This document shows positions 7,945 to 24,400 of a DNA stretch of 64,000 nt, in pieces. Origin of the DNA: Stenotrophomonas bentonitica (lineage in GTDB: Bacteria; Pseudomonadota; Gammaproteobacteria; Xanthomonadales; Xanthomonadaceae); NCBI RefSeq assembly GCF_002887735.1, contig NZ_PKQP01000001.1:62001-126000 (forward strand), read 5' to 3'. Position 1 is the stretch's first letter, and each line of letters starts with the position of its first letter. Both the position numbers and the translations under genes were made by a program. The notes beneath the pieces are model-generated. The model saw nothing but the letters and a program-made list of their open reading frames with translations. It searched no databases and was not told the origin of the DNA.

Positions 7945-10437
7945 TCACCCCTTCGGCAACGCGTAGGCGATCACGTAATCGCCGGCCGGGGTTTCCATGA
8001 AGTGATGACCACCGGCCATGATGACCACGTACTGGCGCCCACCGAACTCGTAGATCATCGGGTTGGCCTGGCCGCCGGCCGGCAGCTTGGCATGCCAGAG
8101 TTCCTTGCCGGTTTTCAGGTCGATCGCGCGCAGCAGATCATCGGTCGCCGCGGCAATGAAGATCAGGCCGCTGGCCGTGACCACCGAACCACCGTTGTTG
8201 GGCGTACCGATTTCGATCGGCAGGCCGGAGCGGATGCCGAACGGCCCATTGCCGCGGGCACTGCCGAACGGGCGGTCCCACAGGGTCTTGCCGGTACGCA
8301 GGTCGACCGCGCGGATGCCACCGTACGGCGGCTGCTTGCACAGCAGCTTGGTGAACGGCAGGCGCCAGCCGGCGTTGACGTCGATGGCATACGGCGTGCC
8401 CACCTGCGGATCGCCCGCGCCTTCGGCGCCGCCCTTGTCGGCGGTCACATCCTCGCGCGGCAGCCACCCCAGTTTGTCCGCCTTCTCGCGCGGCACCAGG
8501 CGGTTGTAATTGGGCATGTCGTTGTAGTTGGCAACGATCACGCCACGGCGCGGATCCACGGCCACGCTGCCCCAGTCCGAGCCCCCGTTGTAGCCGGGAT
8601 ACTCGATGGAATGACGGTCCGCGGTCGGCGGGGTGTAAAAGCCTTCGTAACTGGCCTCGCGGAACTGGATGCGGCAGACCAGCTGGTCGATCGGGGTCAT
8701 GCCCCACATGTCGCGCTCGGTGAGGTCCGGTTTGCGCAGCGTGTGATACAGCGAGAACAGCTGGGTGGGCGAGCGCTGTTCCGGCTCGACGCCGCCCGTG
8801 GGCACCTTGCGCTCTTCGGCTGGGGTCAGCAGCTTGCCGGTGCGACGGTCGAGGATGTACATGTCGCCCTGCTTGGTCGGCAGCAGCAGGGCCGGGACTT
8901 TGCCGGCGGCGGTCGGATAATCGATCAGGGTCGCCTGCGAGCCCATGTCGTAATCCCAGACGTCCTTGCGCACCGCCTGGAAGTGCCAGGCCGGCTTGCC
9001 GGTGTTGACGTCGATCGCCACCAGCGAGGTGGCGTAACGGTTTTCGTTTTCGGTGCGCGAGCCACTCCAGTAATCGCCGGCCGAGTTGCCCATCGGCAGG
9101 TAGACCAGCCCAAGTTCGTCGTCGCCGGTCGCAGTGGTCCACATGTTGGGGGTGCCGCGGGTATAGGTCTCACCCGGCGGCGGTGCGCCGTTGCGCTCCG
9201 GGCGGACCATGTCCCACGCCCAGCGCAGTTTGCCGGTGACGGCATCGTAGGCCTGGATCACGCCGGATGGCGCGTCGCGGCGCTGACCGTCCAGCACCTG
9301 GTGGCCGGTCACGATCACGCCCTGCACGATCGCCGGCGGCGAGGTGATGGAGACATAGCCGGCCGGGCTGTCGCCCATGCCCACGGTGATGTCGACCTGG
9401 CCGTTGTTGCCGAAACCGGCGCACGGCTTGCCGGTGGCGGCATCGACCGCGATCAGGCGGCCATCCAGGGTGCCTTCGATGATGCGCGCCGCACAGGCGC
9501 CACGCGGCACCTGGGTCAGCACGGGCACGCCGCTGGGAACGGCCAGGTCCGCGGCCACATCGTTCAACGCGGTGTCCTGCGCGGTGGCGGGCACTTCGTA
9601 GTAGGAGACCCCGCGGCAGGCGGCGGTGTACGGGATCGACTTGTCCTTGATCTTCGGGTCGTAGCGCCAGCGCTCGGTGCCATCGGCGGCGTTGAGCGCG
9701 ACCAGCTGATTGCGCGCGGTGCACAGGTAGAGGCTGTCGCCGATTTTCAGCGGCGTGGTTTCCGCACCCCAGCGCTTCTCCGGCAGGTCGCCAGTGCGGA
9801 ACAGCCAGGCCTGCTCAAGCTTGGCCACGTTGTCCGGGGTGATCTGCTGCAGCGGCGAGAAACGCGTTGCCGCGTTGTTGCGACCATAGGCGGCCCAGTC
9901 GCCGTCCACCGGGCGGTCGGCCGGTTGCAGGGGCGCGTCGGCCGTGGGTGCCAGGCCGGTGCTGGTCATCGGCTCGGGGAAGGCGCCCTGTGCCTCGGTA
10001 ACACCATGTGGCACGAAGGCCAGGGTGAAGGCCGCCACGAACACCAGCGCCAGCACGCCGGCGATGCCGCGCGAGACCTTGCGCGACACCGGGCGATCCA
10101 ACGTCGGCAGCAGCAGCGACAGCACGAAGCCGATCGCCACGATCAGGCCCAGGCGCGGCACCCAGCGCCAATAGTTGCTGCCCGACTCCCACCACGTCCA
10201 CAGCAGCGTGCCGACGAACACCAGCGCGAACCACAGCGCGCCGCTGTAGCGGCCCCGCCACAGCTGCACGCCGGAGATCAGCAGGCCGACGCCGGCCAGG
10301 ACGTAGTACCAGGAACCACCGAGGCTGGCGAGCCAGGCGCCGCCCGCGGTGAATACAACGCCCAGCAACAGAATGACAATTGCCAGCACAGCCACCAGCC
10401 AATGGCGGGGGCGGCGGGTCTGCGTCGTGGTGGACAT
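7945..10437 (-). CDS. gcd: Membrane-bound PQQ-dependent dehydrogenase (glucose dehydrogenase type)
   Basis: 830 residues from the ATG at 10437 (AGGAGA nine bases upstream). Residues about 12-135 hold five hydrophobic helices that anchor the protein in the inner membrane; the rest is an eight-bladed quinoprotein beta-propeller with tryptophan-docking motifs such as DAATGKPCAGFGNNG and the final GRQYVVIMAGG. It belongs to the glucose/quinate/shikimate group, which oxidises its substrate in the periplasm and passes electrons to ubiquinone. E. coli Gcd is about 796 residues. Glucose is the likeliest substrate, but quinate or shikimate cannot be excluded. No PQQ biosynthesis genes lie in the window. 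Confidence 0.9.
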   Translation of the reverse strand: MSTTTQTRRPRHWLVAVLAIVILLLGVVFTAGGAWLASLGGSWYYVLAGVGLLISGVQLWRGRYSGALWFALVFVGTLLWTWWESGSNYWRWVPRLGLIVAIGFVLSLLLPTLDRPVSRKVSRGIAGVLALVFVAAFTLAFVPHGVTEAQGAFPEPMTSTGLAPTADAPLQPADRPVDGDWAAYGRNNAATRFSPLQQITPDNVAKLEQAWLFRTGDLPEKRWGAETTPLKIGDSLYLCTARNQLVALNAADGTERWRYDPKIKDKSIPYTAACRGVSYYEVPATAQDTALNDVAADLAVPSGVPVLTQVPRGACAARIIEGTLDGRLIAVDAATGKPCAGFGNNGQVDITVGMGDSPAGYVSITSPPAIVQGVIVTGHQVLDGQRRDAPSGVIQAYDAVTGKLRWAWDMVRPERNGAPPPGETYTRGTPNMWTTATGDDELGLVYLPMGNSAGDYWSGSRTENENRYATSLVAIDVNTGKPAWHFQAVRKDVWDYDMGSQATLIDYPTAAGKVPALLLPTKQGDMYILDRRTGKLLTPAEERKVPTGGVEPEQRSPTQLFSLYHTLRKPDLTERDMWGMTPIDQLVCRIQFREASYEGFYTPPTADRHSIEYPGYNGGSDWGSVAVDPRRGVIVANYNDMPNYNRLVPREKADKLGWLPREDVTADKGGAEGAGDPQVGTPYAIDVNAGWRLPFTKLLCKQPPYGGIRAVDLRTGKTLWDRPFGSARGNGPFGIRSGLPIEIGTPNNGGSVVTASGLIFIAAATDDLLRAIDLKTGKELWHAKLPAGGQANPMIYEFGGRQYVVIMAGGHHFMETPAGDYVIAYALPKG

Positions 10438-10540
10438 CGGTTTCTCCTGAAGCGCGAAGATCGCCGACGTTGCCGCCGGCCCCGCGGCTCTTATCCCACC
10501 GGGGTCGTGAACGTTGCGCGTTCTTTGCTGCAGCCGCCAG

Positions 10541-10557
10541 CGTCGGCACAGCCGACG
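10541..10557. repeat. Short REP-like hairpin without GTAG head
   Basis: Perfect 7-bp stem CGTCGGC/GCCGACG around a 3-nt loop, upstream of gcd. The stem size and three-base loop resemble the SMAG family, but the GTAG head is absent. It could simply be a leader hairpin of gcd. Confidence 0.4.
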
Positions 10558-10590
10558 ATGAAAGCGTGCAATCTCCCTGCCCCACAACGA

Positions 10591-10616
10591 AAAACGCCGG
10601 CATGTGCCGGCGTTTT
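10591..10616 (-). terminator. Terminator after gyrA
   Basis: Perfect stem ACGCCGGCA (10594-10602) and its complement (10605-10613) with A-rich and T-rich flanks on both sides, 22 bp beyond the gyrA stop codon. It separates gyrA from gcd. Confidence 0.85.
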
Positions 10617-10637
10617 CCGTGTCACTGCCGCAGGGGC

Positions 10638-13337
<2,700 letters not shown>

Positions 13338-13375
13338 TCGGGTTCCGTTGTCTGGTAGCGGTCCAGTCCGTCACG

Positions 13376-13427
13376 ACCGCCCTTTCGGGGCGGTTGCGCC
13401 GGAATCTCGATTAACCGTTGGATTCTA
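13376..13427 (-). promoter_or_regulatory. gyrA promoter -10 and leader hairpin
   Basis: On the minus strand a TAGAAT -10-like box (complement of 13422-13427) is followed by a 7-bp perfect hairpin with a 5-nt loop (13376-13394), about 40 bases before the gyrA ATG. No good -35 is visible. gyrA promoters are usually sensitive to supercoiling; that property is not readable here. Confidence 0.4.
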
Positions 13428-13516
13428 CCACAGCGGGCCATTTTCCGCCCGCTTTTACGGGGGTTTTACCGGCAAGAATCAGGAACTTACGGGGGCGTTG
13501 GCGGGCGCTTGCGCAG

Positions 13517-13537
13517 GCCACGACCGTCGGTCGTGGC
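13517..13537. repeat. SMAG-like hairpin lacking GTAG
   Basis: Perfect 9-bp stem GCCACGACC/GGTCGTGGC with loop GTC, located between mtnA (stop 13555) and gyrA. Stem length and loop match the clear SMAG elements in the window; the GTAG head has been lost or was never present. It may act as an mtnA transcript end. Confidence 0.55.
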
Positions 13538-13554
13538 ACGCGCCGCAGCCGGCC

Positions 13555-14616
13555 TCAGCCGAACGCGGACTGCATGTTGGCCACCGTCGGGTTCAGGATC
13601 ACCCCACGCTCGGTCACGATGGCGTCGATCAAGCTGCCCGGGGTGACGTCGAAGACCGGGTTCCAGGCGGCGATGCCCTCGGCCACGGTACGGGTGCCGC
13701 CCACGCCGTAGAGCTCGCCAGGATCGCGCTGTTCGATCTCGATCTGCTCGCCGTCGGCAGTGTCCATGTCCACCGTGGAGGACGGCGCCACCACCATGAA
13801 CTTCACGCCGTGGTGGCGGGCGGCGATGGCCAGCTGGTAGGTGCCGATCTTGTTGGCGGTGTCACCGTTGGCGCAGATGCGATCCGCGCCCACGACCACC
13901 CACTGGACCGCACCGGTCTTCATCAGGTGCGAGGCGGCCGAATCGGCAATCAGGGTGGCATCGATGCCATCCTGCTGCAGCTCCCACACGGTCAGGCGCG
14001 CGCCCTGCAGCCACGGCCGGGTCTCGCCGGCGAACACGCGGGCGATGCGGTGCTGGGCCATGCCGGCGCGGATCACGCCCAGCGCGGTGCCGAAGCCGGC
14101 GGTGGCCAGCGAGCCGGTATTGCAGTGGGTGAGCACGCCGCTGCCGGCCTCGATCAGCCCGGCGCCCAGCGCGCCCATGTGGCGGTTGGCGGCCAGATCC
14201 TCCTCGGCGATTGCCTGGGCTTCGGCGGCCAGCACCTGCTGCCAGTCGGCACCGGCCGGGGCCAGCGCGCGGCGCATGCGGGCCAGCGCCCAGGCCAGGT
14301 TCACGGCGGTCGGGCGCGAGGCGTTGAGGCGTTGCAGGGCCGGCTCCAGCTTCAACAGCGCTTGGGCGCCATCGTCGGCCTGGACCTCATTGGCCGCCAG
14401 TACCACGCCCCAGGCGGCGGCAATGCCGATCGCCGGTGCGCCGCGCACGGTCAGCGCATGGATGGCCTCGGCAACCGCGTCGCTGTCGCGGCACTCCACG
14501 TGCTCGACGATGAACGGCAGTTTGCGCTGGTCGAGCAGTTGCAGGCTCTCGCCGGTCCACAGGATCGGGCGGATATGGTCGTAACGGGCGTAGTCGATGT
14601 CGGTGGATGCGTTCAT
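13555..14616 (-). CDS. mtnA: S-methyl-5-thioribose-1-phosphate isomerase
   Basis: 353 residues. It converts 5-methylthioribose-1-phosphate to the ribulose form in the methionine salvage pathway. Signature segments are visible: [15 protein letters not shown] near residue 51, [13 protein letters not shown] with the catalytic Cys, and [22 protein letters not shown] (given by position, about 235-256) with the catalytic Asp. I chose the ATG at 14616; the frame stays open upstream, but the added sequence is Ser/Ala-rich and unlike the family. A TACAAT box lies six bases before the ATG with no ribosome-binding site, which suggests a leaderless message. Confidence 0.95.
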   Translation of the reverse strand: MNASTDIDYARYDHIRPILWTGESLQLLDQRKLPFIVEHVECRDSDAVAEAIHALTVRGAPAIGIAAAWGVVLAANEVQADDGAQALLKLEPALQRLNASRPTAVNLAWALARMRRALAPAGADWQQVLAAEAQAIAEEDLAANRHMGALGAGLIEAGSGVLTHCNTGSLATAGFGTALGVIRAGMAQHRIARVFAGETRPWLQGARLTVWELQQDGIDATLIADSAASHLMKTGAVQWVVVGADRICANGDTANKIGTYQLAIAARHHGVKFMVVAPSSTVDMDTADGEQIEIEQRDPGELYGVGGTRTVAEGIAAWNPVFDVTPGSLIDAIVTERGVILNPTVANMQSAFG

Positions 14617-14622
14617 CGGGCC

Positions 14623-14628
14623 ATTGTA
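14623..14628 (-). promoter_or_regulatory. -10-like TACAAT before mtnA (leaderless candidate)
   Basis: On the minus strand TACAAT ends six bases before the mtnA ATG, within GCTACAATGGCCCG. The layout matches the one before the HipA-like gene (GCTAGAATGCCCC). No Shine-Dalgarno site is possible in the remaining six bases. Confidence 0.45.
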
Positions 14629-14659
14629 GCGGCGTGCCGATGCAGGCGGAATCGCGCGC

Positions 14660-15382
14660 TCAGTTGACCGCGAACTCGGCGCGGCAGCCCTTGTCGACCC
14701 AGACCCCACGGCTGTCCCAGCCCCAGCTGCTGCCCTGCTCGCAGGGGGTGCCGGAGAGCTGCTTGTTGAGCGTGACACCGTGGGTGATCCCGGCACCACA
14801 GAAGCGGCGCTGGCGCGACTTGGATTCGCAGACCAGGATGCGTGGCACGTTGAGGAACCCGCTGCCATCGGCGGCACCGACCTCGAACTCGCCCTGGCAA
14901 CCGCGGGTCACCCAGATCTCATTGCGGCGATAGCCCCAGCTGTGGCCTTCGCGGCACGGCAGCGAGGTGAGCTGGCGCAGCAGACGCACCGGCGCGCCCT
15001 GCAGCACGACCGGGCAGCTCTGCGGGCGCCCGTTGGATTCGCAGCGCACCACCCGGCGCGTGCGGCGTTCACCGTCGGCACGCGGCGCGGCAGCCGCGGT
15101 ACGCGCGCGGAACTCGGCGCGACAGCCCAAGGTCACCCAGACGCCGGAACGGTCGGTGCCCCATTCCGAGCCTCGCACGCAGCTGTTATCGGAGAGCTGG
15201 CGGATCAGATCGACACCGCCTTCGGTGGGGACATCGCAATGCACCCACCCCATGTCGCGCGATTCGCAACGCACCACCTGGCCGGCATAGCCGCCGGCCT
15301 GCGCGAGCGCCGTTTCAGGCATCAGCGCAGTCCACAGCAACACCGGCCACAAGGGCATGCCCGCGCCTACCAACAGCTTCAT
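14660..15382 (-). CDS. Exported protein with three DUF3011 repeats
   Basis: 240 residues. An N-terminal hydrophobic signal (about 3-28) is followed by three copies of the same roughly 60-residue unit. Each has a CES or similar start, a second Cys about 10 residues on, a QLS/QLT segment, Cys, a WG turn, and a GxWV..GC.x.F ending. The even Cys number suggests disulfides in the periplasm. DUF3011 has no known function; the units resemble small carbohydrate- or protease-binding domains only in size. Start chosen at ATG 15382, since the upstream in-frame codons precede the signal peptide. Confidence 0.8.
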   Translation of the reverse strand: MKLLVGAGMPLWPVLLWTALMPETALAQAGGYAGQVVRCESRDMGWVHCDVPTEGGVDLIRQLSDNSCVRGSEWGTDRSGVWVTLGCRAEFRARTAAAAPRADGERRTRRVVRCESNGRPQSCPVVLQGAPVRLLRQLTSLPCREGHSWGYRRNEIWVTRGCQGEFEVGAADGSGFLNVPRILVCESKSRQRRFCGAGITHGVTLNKQLSGTPCEQGSSWGWDSRGVWVDKGCRAEFAVN

Positions 15383-15492
15383 CAACACGATCCCCGCCAC
15401 GCCTGAACAATCACATGACCCACCTTCGGACATCCGGTGTGATCAGAGCATCATCATGCAGCCCGTGCAAGACGCGGATGCGTCAAAACGCC

Positions 15493-16437
15493 TCAGGCGT
15501 GGGCGAAATCGAAGGCCAGCACATCGGCGATGCGGTCGGTGCGGTTCATCGCCATCAGCAGCCGGTCCACGCCCACCGCCACCCCCGCGCAATCGGGCAG
15601 CGCCGGCAAGGCCGCCAAGAGGTGTTCATCCAGCGGGGGCAGCACGTCGCCGCGCGCGGTACGGATGGCATGGTCGCGCTCGAAACGCGCGCGCTGTTCA
15701 GCCGCGTCGTTCAGCTCGTGATAGCCGTTGGCCAGCTCCACGCTGCCCAGGTACAGCTCGAACCGTTCGGCCAGCGGGGGCGTGCCCGGCCGAATTTTCG
15801 CCAATGCCGCCTGGGTGGCAGGCCAGTCAGGCACCACCGTCATGGTGTCGTCACGGAAGTACGGTTGGATGCAGTGGGTCATCAGCAGATCGAGCCAGTC
15901 ATCCCGGGTCAATCCGTCCGCATCGATGCGGACCTCGGCCAGCGGTGCCTGCAGGTCTTCCAGGCTGGCCTGGAACGGGTCCAGCCCGACGTGCTGCTGG
16001 TAAAGACCGCGGTAATCGATGACCTCCAGCGTCGCCTCGCGCTGAACCAGCTGCAGCGCATCGCGCACGAGGGCGGCGGTCTCGTCGATCAGGCGACGGT
16101 GGTCCCAGCCGATCCGGTACCACTCCAGCATGGTGAACTCGGGATTGTGGCGGCCGCCGGCTTCGCCGTTGCGGAACACACGACCCAGTTCGTAGCAGTC
16201 CCCCACCCCTGCCGCGAGCAATCGCTTCAACGGGAACTCCGGCGAGGTGCGCAGCCAGCGTTGCGCGGTGCCCGCATCCACGTGCCCGCTGAAGCGGGTA
16301 TGGAAGCTGTCGATGTTCGGCTCGGTATTGCCTGCTGCGGACAGGATCGGCGTTTCGACCTCGAGCACGTCGCGTGCGGCGAAGAAGCGGCGGATCAGCG
16401 CATTGAGCGCGGCACGCTGGCGCAGCGCGGCGATCAC
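15493..16437 (-). CDS. epmA: Elongation factor P--(R)-beta-lysine ligase
   Basis: 314 residues, the usual length for EpmA (GenX/PoxA/YjeA), a truncated class II lysyl-tRNA synthetase that attaches beta-lysine to EF-P to help translate polyproline. Class II motifs are visible: RFFAARDVLEVETP (motif 1 region), GRVFRNGEAGGRHNPEF (motif 2) and GVAVGVDRLLMAM (motif 3). The anticodon-binding domain of LysRS is absent, as expected. The GTG start overlaps the stop of the acetyltransferase gene (GTGA), so the two are coupled. Confidence 0.93.
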   Translation of the reverse strand: MIAALRQRAALNALIRRFFAARDVLEVETPILSAAGNTEPNIDSFHTRFSGHVDAGTAQRWLRTSPEFPLKRLLAAGVGDCYELGRVFRNGEAGGRHNPEFTMLEWYRIGWDHRRLIDETAALVRDALQLVQREATLEVIDYRGLYQQHVGLDPFQASLEDLQAPLAEVRIDADGLTRDDWLDLLMTHCIQPYFRDDTMTVVPDWPATQAALAKIRPGTPPLAERFELYLGSVELANGYHELNDAAEQRARFERDHAIRTARGDVLPPLDEHLLAALPALPDCAGVAVGVDRLLMAMNRTDRIADVLAFDFAHA

Positions 16438-16919
16438 GCGCGCGCGTCCTTCAGCCGCTGGGCCAGCGGCAGGGTCAGCAGATCGCGGGTGTCATCGACG
16501 TAGCCGGTGGCCAGGTACAGGCGTCGCGCCAGTTCGTTGTGATGGTTCACTTCCAGGCGCATGCGCTCCACGCCACGTGCGTTGGCGCGCTGTTCGAGGA
16601 TGGCCAGCGCCTGCTTGCCGCGGCCCCGCCCACGCGCGGCATGGCTCAGGTACAGCTCATCGAGCAACGCAAAGTGGCCGCCCTGCTCCAGGCTGAAGCC
16701 CATCGCCAGTGCTCCATAGCCCACCACCGCGCCGGCCTCGTCCAGCCACAGCAGCACTTCACCGTTGCGCGGATCTTCCAGCAACGCGGCCAGCGCGTTC
16801 CGCACACGGGTGTCTTCGAAGTCGAGTTTGTCTTCGGCGTAGAAATCACGCATCAGCCCGATCAGCAACTCGGTGTCGGCGACGGTGGCCAGGCGGAAAT
16901 CGAGGGGAACGGTCTGCAT
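16434..16919 (-). CDS. GNAT-family N-acetyltransferase
   Basis: 161 residues from the ATG at 16919. The acetyl-CoA binding motif A is LYLSHAARGRGRGKQALA (about 94-111, R/Q-x-x-G-x-G/A type), followed by the GNAT C-terminal LEVNHHNELARRLYLATGY. The acceptor substrate is unknown. The gene starts just 14 bp after ligA and overlaps epmA by four bases, so it probably belongs to a ligA-GNAT-epmA transcript. A longer in-frame reading into ligA is a shadow and is not supported. Confidence 0.88.
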   Translation of the reverse strand: MQTVPLDFRLATVADTELLIGLMRDFYAEDKLDFEDTRVRNALAALLEDPRNGEVLLWLDEAGAVVGYGALAMGFSLEQGGHFALLDELYLSHAARGRGRGKQALAILEQRANARGVERMRLEVNHHNELARRLYLATGYVDDTRDLLTLPLAQRLKDARA

Positions 16920-16933
16920 GCGGTTTCTCTTGT

Positions 16934-20640
<3,707 letters not shown>

Positions 20641-20644
<4 letters not shown>

Positions 20645-20667
20645 AGCCGACCGTTGGTCGGCTCTAC
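20641..20667 (+). repeat. SMAG (GTAG-headed REP) element
   Basis: A perfect 27-bp hairpin: 12-bp arms (GTAGAGCCGACC and its complement) around the loop GTT. The TAG of the head is the stop codon of the aminotransferase gene. It lies between convergent genes, where it can serve as a bidirectional transcript end. Confidence 0.9.
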
Positions 20668-20672
20668 GGCAA

Positions 20673-21410
20673 TCACCAGCGCGGGGCCTTGGTCAGCGGC
20701 GGGGCCTGGTGCTGGCGGTCGTAGGCGCGCAGCTCATCACGGATGTGCGCGATGCGCTGGCGACCCAGGGCATTGCGGCTGTCATCGAGCACGACGCCAT
20801 CGAGCAGCTCGCCCATGCGCTGCACGGTCGGCAGCATCTTTTCCCAGGCGTCCAGCGCGGTCAGCGGCGCCGGCAGGGTCAGGAAGAAGGCGATCGCCGG
20901 GGTTTCCATCTCGCGGATGTTGGCCATATCAAAACTGCCCGGCTTCATGATGCTGGCCATCGAGAAGATCGGGCCGCGCTCGGGGTGGCCTTCGACCAGG
21001 CGGTGGAAGACATTCATGTGGCCGAACACCAGGCCGGTCTTTTCCGCAGCAACGACGATGTCCTCGCCACGCAGCTGCTCGCCCGCGCGCGCAGCGACGA
21101 ACAGCGAGACGATCTTGTCGAAATCCTGCGTCGCACGCTTGCCCAGGTCACTGGCCGGCGCGGCGTCCACGTCCGGCAGGCCCAGCTCGGGCTGGGTGAC
21201 GCCGTCTTCGCCGACAACGGGGGCAGCGCCCTCGGCCGGGCTCTCGCCCTCGCCCAGCACGGGCTCACGGCGCTGGCCGCTGGTGCTCTCCGCGCCTTCG
21301 ACGCGACGGCCCTGCGCTTTCTTTTTCGGACGGCCAAACAGGAAGATCGCAGCGATCAACAGCAGGCCGGCGGCCAGGATGCCGATGCGGAGCAGTGCCA
21401 TGTCGGACAT
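20673..21410 (-). CDS. zipA: Cell division protein ZipA
   Basis: 245 residues. It has an N-terminal inner-membrane anchor (about 5-25), a charged and proline-containing linker (about 28-100), and a C-terminal FtsZ-binding domain (about 105-240) with the typical FGHMNVFHR and GSFDMANIREMETPAIAFFL segments. It tethers FtsZ to the membrane at the septum. It follows smc by 47 bp, matching the smc-zipA order of other gammaproteobacteria; ligA, which usually follows, is displaced by the plus-strand aminotransferase gene. Confidence 0.94.
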   Translation of the reverse strand: MSDMALLRIGILAAGLLLIAAIFLFGRPKKKAQGRRVEGAESTSGQRREPVLGEGESPAEGAAPVVGEDGVTQPELGLPDVDAAPASDLGKRATQDFDKIVSLFVAARAGEQLRGEDIVVAAEKTGLVFGHMNVFHRLVEGHPERGPIFSMASIMKPGSFDMANIREMETPAIAFFLTLPAPLTALDAWEKMLPTVQRMGELLDGVVLDDSRNALGRQRIAHIRDELRAYDRQHQAPPLTKAPRW

Positions 21411-21457
21411 TCGGGGGGGTCTCCGGCTAAATCATTCAGGTACTTAAGGATGGCACG

Positions 21458-24400
21458 TCAAGCCGCGCCCGCCAATCGTGCGGCTTCCTCCAGGTCGACA
21501 CTGACCAGTCGGCTGACGCCCGGTTCGCGCATGGTCACGCCGGAGAGCTGGTGTGCAGCTTCCATCGTGGCCTTGTTGTGGCTCACAAACAGGAACTGAA
21601 CCTTCTCGCTCATTTCCTTGACCATGTTGGCCAGGCGACCGACGTTGGCTTCGTCCAACGGCGCGTCCACCTCGTCCAGCAGGCAGAACGGTGCCGGGTT
21701 GAGCTGGAAGATCGCGAACACCAGCGCCACCGCGGTCATCGCCTTCTCGCCACCGGACAGCAGCGAGATGCTCGACACCCGCTTGCCCGGCGGCCGCGCC
21801 ATGATCGCAACACCGGTGTCGAGCAGGTCTTCACCTGTCAGCTCGAGGTAGGCGTGGCCACCACCGAACAGGCGCGGATACAGCTGCTGCACACCGGCGT
21901 TGACGCGGTCGAAGGTGTCCTTGAAGCGGCCGCGGGTCTCGCGGTCGATCTTGCGGATCGCATCCTCCAGGGTTTCCAGCGCGGTGGTGAGGTCGGTGTT
22001 CTGCGCATCCAGGTACTCCGAACGCTGCGACGCCTCGCCGTATTCCTGGATGGCGGCCAGGTTGACCGGCTCCAGCCGGCGCATGCGGCCATCGATCTGG
22101 TGCACGGCCTGCTCCCAGTCGGTGACCCGCGCATCCTCGGGCAGGCTGTTGATCACAACCTGCAGCACGAAGCCGGCCTTCTCCACCGAGGCCGACAGCT
22201 GGTCAGCACTGAGCACCAGTGCCTGCTGGTCGAGCTTGCGCTGGGAAATGCGCTCGCGCTGCGCCAGCGCCTGTTCGTCGCGCTGGTGGCGGGTCTGCTC
22301 GAACGTGCGCAGTTCGGCATCGATGCCATCGAGCAACGTACGGGCTTCGCCCAGCACGCGGTCGGCACGCACGCGCTCGCCCAAGGCGTTCTGATGTTCG
22401 GCTTCGAGCGCCTTGACCGGCGAATCACCTTCGTCCAGCTGCGAATGCAGTTCACCCAATCGCGTATCCAGCTGCCCACGCTGGGTACTCATGCGCTCCA
22501 GCGCCTGGCTCAGCGAGGCGATCTGCGCGCGCTGCGATTCCAGCGTCAAGGCGAGCGAATGCGCCGCCTCGCGCACGTTGCGGGCCTGGTCGCGGGCCTG
22601 GTCGCGGGCATCGGTAAGCTGGCGACGCTCGCCTTCCAGCGCGGCGCGGACCGATTCCAGGTCGCCCATGCTGGTGACCGCATCGTCCAGCCGCGAACGT
22701 GCTTCGCGCACCTGCTCGCGACCGGCATCCAGCGTCTCCAGCAATTGCACCAGCTCGCCTTCGATGCGGTCGATGCGGGTGCGTGCGGCCTCCACCTTGC
22801 CCTGCTGGCTCTGCAGCTGGCCACCGAGCTCGGAAACGCTGCGATGGGCCAGATACAGCTGCCGCTGAGCATCTTCGCGTTGCTGCTCACCGGCCAGCAA
22901 CTGGTCACGGAAGCCGGCCAGCCGCTCTTCCAGGGCCGCTTCGCGGTCCTGCAGTGTTTCAATCTGCTCGCGCAGGGTGACGATCTCGCGTTCGCGCAGC
23001 AGCGCGCCCTGCTTGGCCGCGCCGGAGCGCGACACGCGCACCCAGCCCTCGCCCAGCCGCTCGCCACCGCGGGTGATGACTGAGTCGCCCTCGCCCAGCG
23101 TCGCCTGCAGCGCACGGGCGGACGCGAGATCCTCGGCGGCATGCAGGCGTGCCAGCAGCCTACGGATCGCAGTGGGGCCCTGCACTTTCGCGGCCAGCGA
23201 GGTCGGCGCGACATCCAGCGCGTCCTGCTCGGCCGAGACCAGCGCGATACGGCCTTCGCCGAGTTCGCCCAGCGCGTCCACGAGCGATGCCGGGGAATCG
23301 ACCAGCACGCCCTCGATCAGCTGGCCGAGCGCGCTTTCCACGGCGTTTTCCCAGCCGCTCTCCACGGTCAGGCGCTCGCCGACGCGCGCGCCCGAATCCA
23401 GCCCGCGTGCCTTCAGCCAGGCCACCGCGGCGCCCTGCTCCTGGCCCAGTGCGGCCTGCTGCAGGGTTTCCAGTGACGACAACCGGCCGCGGGCGGCCTG
23501 GGCCTGCTTGCGGATCTCGGCCAGCTCGGTCTGCCCGGCGCGCTGGCGGTCCTGCAGCCCGGCCACGGCATGCTTGCGTTCTTCCACCTGCTCGTTGAGC
23601 GTGTCCAGCGAGGCCTTCTGGGTCTCGTGCTGGAGGTGCAGTTCTTCGAATACCTCGGCCAGGGCGTCCAGATCCAGCCCGGCGCGCTCGGCCTGCAGCG
23701 ACTCGCGGCGGCGATCGGCTTCCAGCACCTGGCGGTCCAGATAATCCACGCGGGTGCGCTCGACTTCGCCCGCGCGTGAGGCTTCGGACGTGCTGCGGGT
23801 ATGGCTCTCCCAGCGCTGCTGCCAATCGGCCAGCCGGGCCTCGGCATCACGCAGGGCTTCCTGCTTGATCTCATTCTCTTCCTGCAACTGCTCCAGGCGC
23901 GGCTCGGCATCGTCCACCGCCTCGCGCAGCACCATCAGCTTGGCCTCATCGCCACTGATGTGCTGGCCCAGATCGGCCAGTGCCTGCTGCGCTTCATCGC
24001 GCGCCTTGTTCAGTCGCTGCGACATCTCGCGCTGATGCTGGATCTGCTGCTCCAGGCGGGCCAGCGTGCTGCCGACCTGGTAGACCTCGGCCTGCGCGGT
24101 GTTGAGCGCATCGGAGGCCTCTTCGCGGCGCAGGCGGCTGGTTTCGATGCGGGCTTCGGCATCGCGCTGCTCGGCGATCAGCTGTTGCAGGCGGGTCTCC
24201 TCGCGCGAAAGTGCTTCGCGCAGGCCGCCCAGGCGGCTATCCAGCCCACGGTATTCCAGCGCCTTCCACTCGGCGTCCTTGACCTTGCGCTCTTCCTGCA
24301 GCGCCTGGTACTGCTCGGCCTGGCGCGCCTGGCGCTTGAGGTGCTCGAGCTGTTTGCCGATCTCCTCGCGCAGGTCGTTGAGGCGGTCAAGGTTCTCGCG

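Noticed and set aside
13555-14877. mtnA with an 87-codon N-terminal extension
   Set aside because: The extension is Ser/Ala-rich, reads through the end of the DUF3011 gene and is absent from the family. The ATG at 14616 gives the usual length.
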